The notes below the pieces were generated by a model. The model was not told the origin of the DNA, searched no databases, and saw only the letters and a program-made list of their open reading frames with translations. From Sphingomonas quercus (GTDB taxonomy: Bacteria > Pseudomonadota > Alphaproteobacteria > Sphingomonadales > Sphingomonadaceae), in NCBI RefSeq assembly GCF_018863195.1, contig NZ_JAHKRT010000002.1:62001-126000 (forward strand): a stretch of 64,000 nucleotides of DNA. Reading direction: 5' to 3'. Position 1 is the stretch's first letter, and each line of letters starts with the position of its first letter. This document shows positions 63,221-64,000 of this stretch, in pieces. A program made the position numbers and the translations under genes.

Positions 63221-64000
63221 TCAGCCATACCAGGGCTGGTTCGCGTGGCGGGGCGTCACTTCGAGCGCCGGCGCGTCGAGCAGCGGGTGCCACGCCGGGT
63301 CGTCGGCGAGCCATTCCTGCCAGCGCGCGAGAAAGGCGGCGATCTCGTCTCCGCGCGGCAGTACCTCGCCGCGTGACGCCTTCTCGGCGTGCACCAGCCG
63401 CGCCGCCGGCGTGTAGACGATGCGATAGCCCGCCGCGCGCAGCCGGAGGCACAGGTCGATGTCGTTATATTCGAGGGTGAAGGCCTCGTCGAAGCCGTTC
63501 ACCGCCGCCATCGCCGAGGCCCGCGTCGCGAACACCGCCCCCGTCACCATCGACCATTGCCGCTGGGCCAGCGCCCAATCCTGATAGGTCCCAGCGAAAT
63601 CGGCGCGGCCGGCCCAGGCATGTCCGACGCGGCCGGCGTAGGGCATGATCCCGGCATGCTGCACCCGGCCGTCCTCGTAGCTGAGCCGGGCGCCGACGCC
63701 GCCGACATCACGCTCGACCGCGAAGGTGAGCAGGGCCTTGAGCCAGCCGCCATCCTCCGGGATCAGATCGTCGTTGAGGAAGACGAGCTGTTCTGTCTCT
63801 GCCGCCCGCCACAGGCCGTTCATCTTGGCGGCATAGTTGAACGCGCTGCCCTCGGCGCGCGGGGTCTCGATATGGCGCAGGCGATAGGGGCGCGGCGCTT
63901 CCGCCCAGTCCGGCCGGCCGGCGATATCGTCGCCGACGATCACCGACAGCCGCTCCATCGGCCAGTCCGTCTGCCCCAGCGCGTCGAGCAGGCGGGCGAC
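63221..64000 (-). CDS. Family 2 glycosyltransferase (5' end beyond window)
   Basis: The frame is open to the window edge, so the N terminus is missing; 259 codons are present. GSAFNYAAKMNGLW, LVFLNDDLIPEDGGWLKALL (metal-binding DD) and AVNGFDEAFTLEYNDIDLCLRLRAAGYRIVYTPAARLVHAEK match GT-A fold GT2 transferases. It is convergent with the RTX gene with 3 bp between stops. It belongs to the same cluster as the genes at 54203-61245. Confidence 0.88.
   Translation of the reverse strand, partial: VARLLDALGQTDWPMERLSVIVGDDIAGRPDWAEAPRPYRLRHIETPRAEGSAFNYAAKMNGLWRAAETEQLVFLNDDLIPEDGGWLKALLTFAVERDVGGVGARLSYEDGRVQHAGIMPYAGRVGHAWAGRADFAGTYQDWALAQRQWSMVTGAVFATRASAMAAVNGFDEAFTLEYNDIDLCLRLRAAGYRIVYTPAARLVHAEKASRGEVLPRGDEIAAFLARWQEWLADDPAWHPLLDAPALEVTPRHANQPWYG

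Overview
The window is a compact, GC-rich piece of an alphaproteobacterial chromosome. The gene set and protein sequences fit the Sphingomonadales best (Sphingomonas in the broad sense). Pointers are the order ppsR / oriC-like spacer / hemE-hemJ-rho, then mnmE-mnmG-rsmG-parA-parB, the infA-maf-rng-yacG-tRNA-Phe string, and bolA / J-domain / cobS-cobT. No IS element, prophage, CRISPR array or resistance island was found.

Layout. (1) 1-4720, leftward: ptsN (cut by the window edge), hpf, then a tightly overlapping ppsR-maf-aroE-coaE-dnaQ run. (2) 4721-5007: a gene-free spacer with four DnaA-box-like 9-mers and four GANTC sites between ppsR and hemE, the classical alphaproteobacterial replication-origin position. 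Genes on both sides point away from it. (3) 5008-15993, mostly rightward: hemE, hemJ, rho, a TerC/YjbE-type transporter, then mnmE, mnmG, rsmG, parA and parB. Two parS centromere sites lie inside mnmG and rsmG, 7-9 kb from the origin candidate, so the window holds an origin-parABS domain. (4) 15990-30612: holA-lptE-leuS, envelope genes (DUF3576 lipoprotein, lolA, an L,D-transpeptidase-fold protein), ribA, xth, ftsK and a UbiH-type monooxygenase. (5) 30685-36577: tRNA-Gly, a thioredoxin-TPR protein with a LON-domain protein, a diguanylate cyclase, a 44-residue entericidin-like lipoprotein that is easy to miss, tRNA-Phe, and yacG-rng-maf-infA. (6) 36578-50211: an Rrf2 regulator, a candidate small RNA, a TonB receptor, maiA, a K+-independent H+-pyrophosphatase, a long bolA-gst-nudix-hisG-hisD-nusB-thiL run, and J-domain/cobS/cobT. 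(7) 50234-54195: plsC, ydcF-like, ftsX, ftsE, an MJ0042 zinc-ribbon protein and tRNA-Leu. (8) 54203-64000: an accessory-looking surface-glycan region with a GT34-like transferase carrying a DUF4214-like tail, a TPR-GT4 protein, a methyltransferase/GT34-like/methyltransferase triple fusion, a separate methyltransferase, a secreted CAP-domain RTX protein, and a GT2 transferase running off the window.

Most neighbouring genes overlap by 4 bp (ATGA or GTGA), so operons are long and translation is probably coupled. Several genes use TTG or GTG starts (mnmE, infA, rng, ribA, the J-domain gene, the entericidin, the thioredoxin-TPR gene). Several recognisable promoters share a TTG-rich -35 and a TAG-beginning -10 at 16-17 bp.

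The most interesting items are the origin/parS layout, the candidate small RNA at 36655-36728, the glycosyltransferase/methyltransferase fusion locus with its RTX-CAP neighbour and tandem TTAACC repeats, and the RNase E/G-like protein that lacks a zinc link but overlaps a zinc-ribbon gene. All calls come from reading the sequence; no database search was run.
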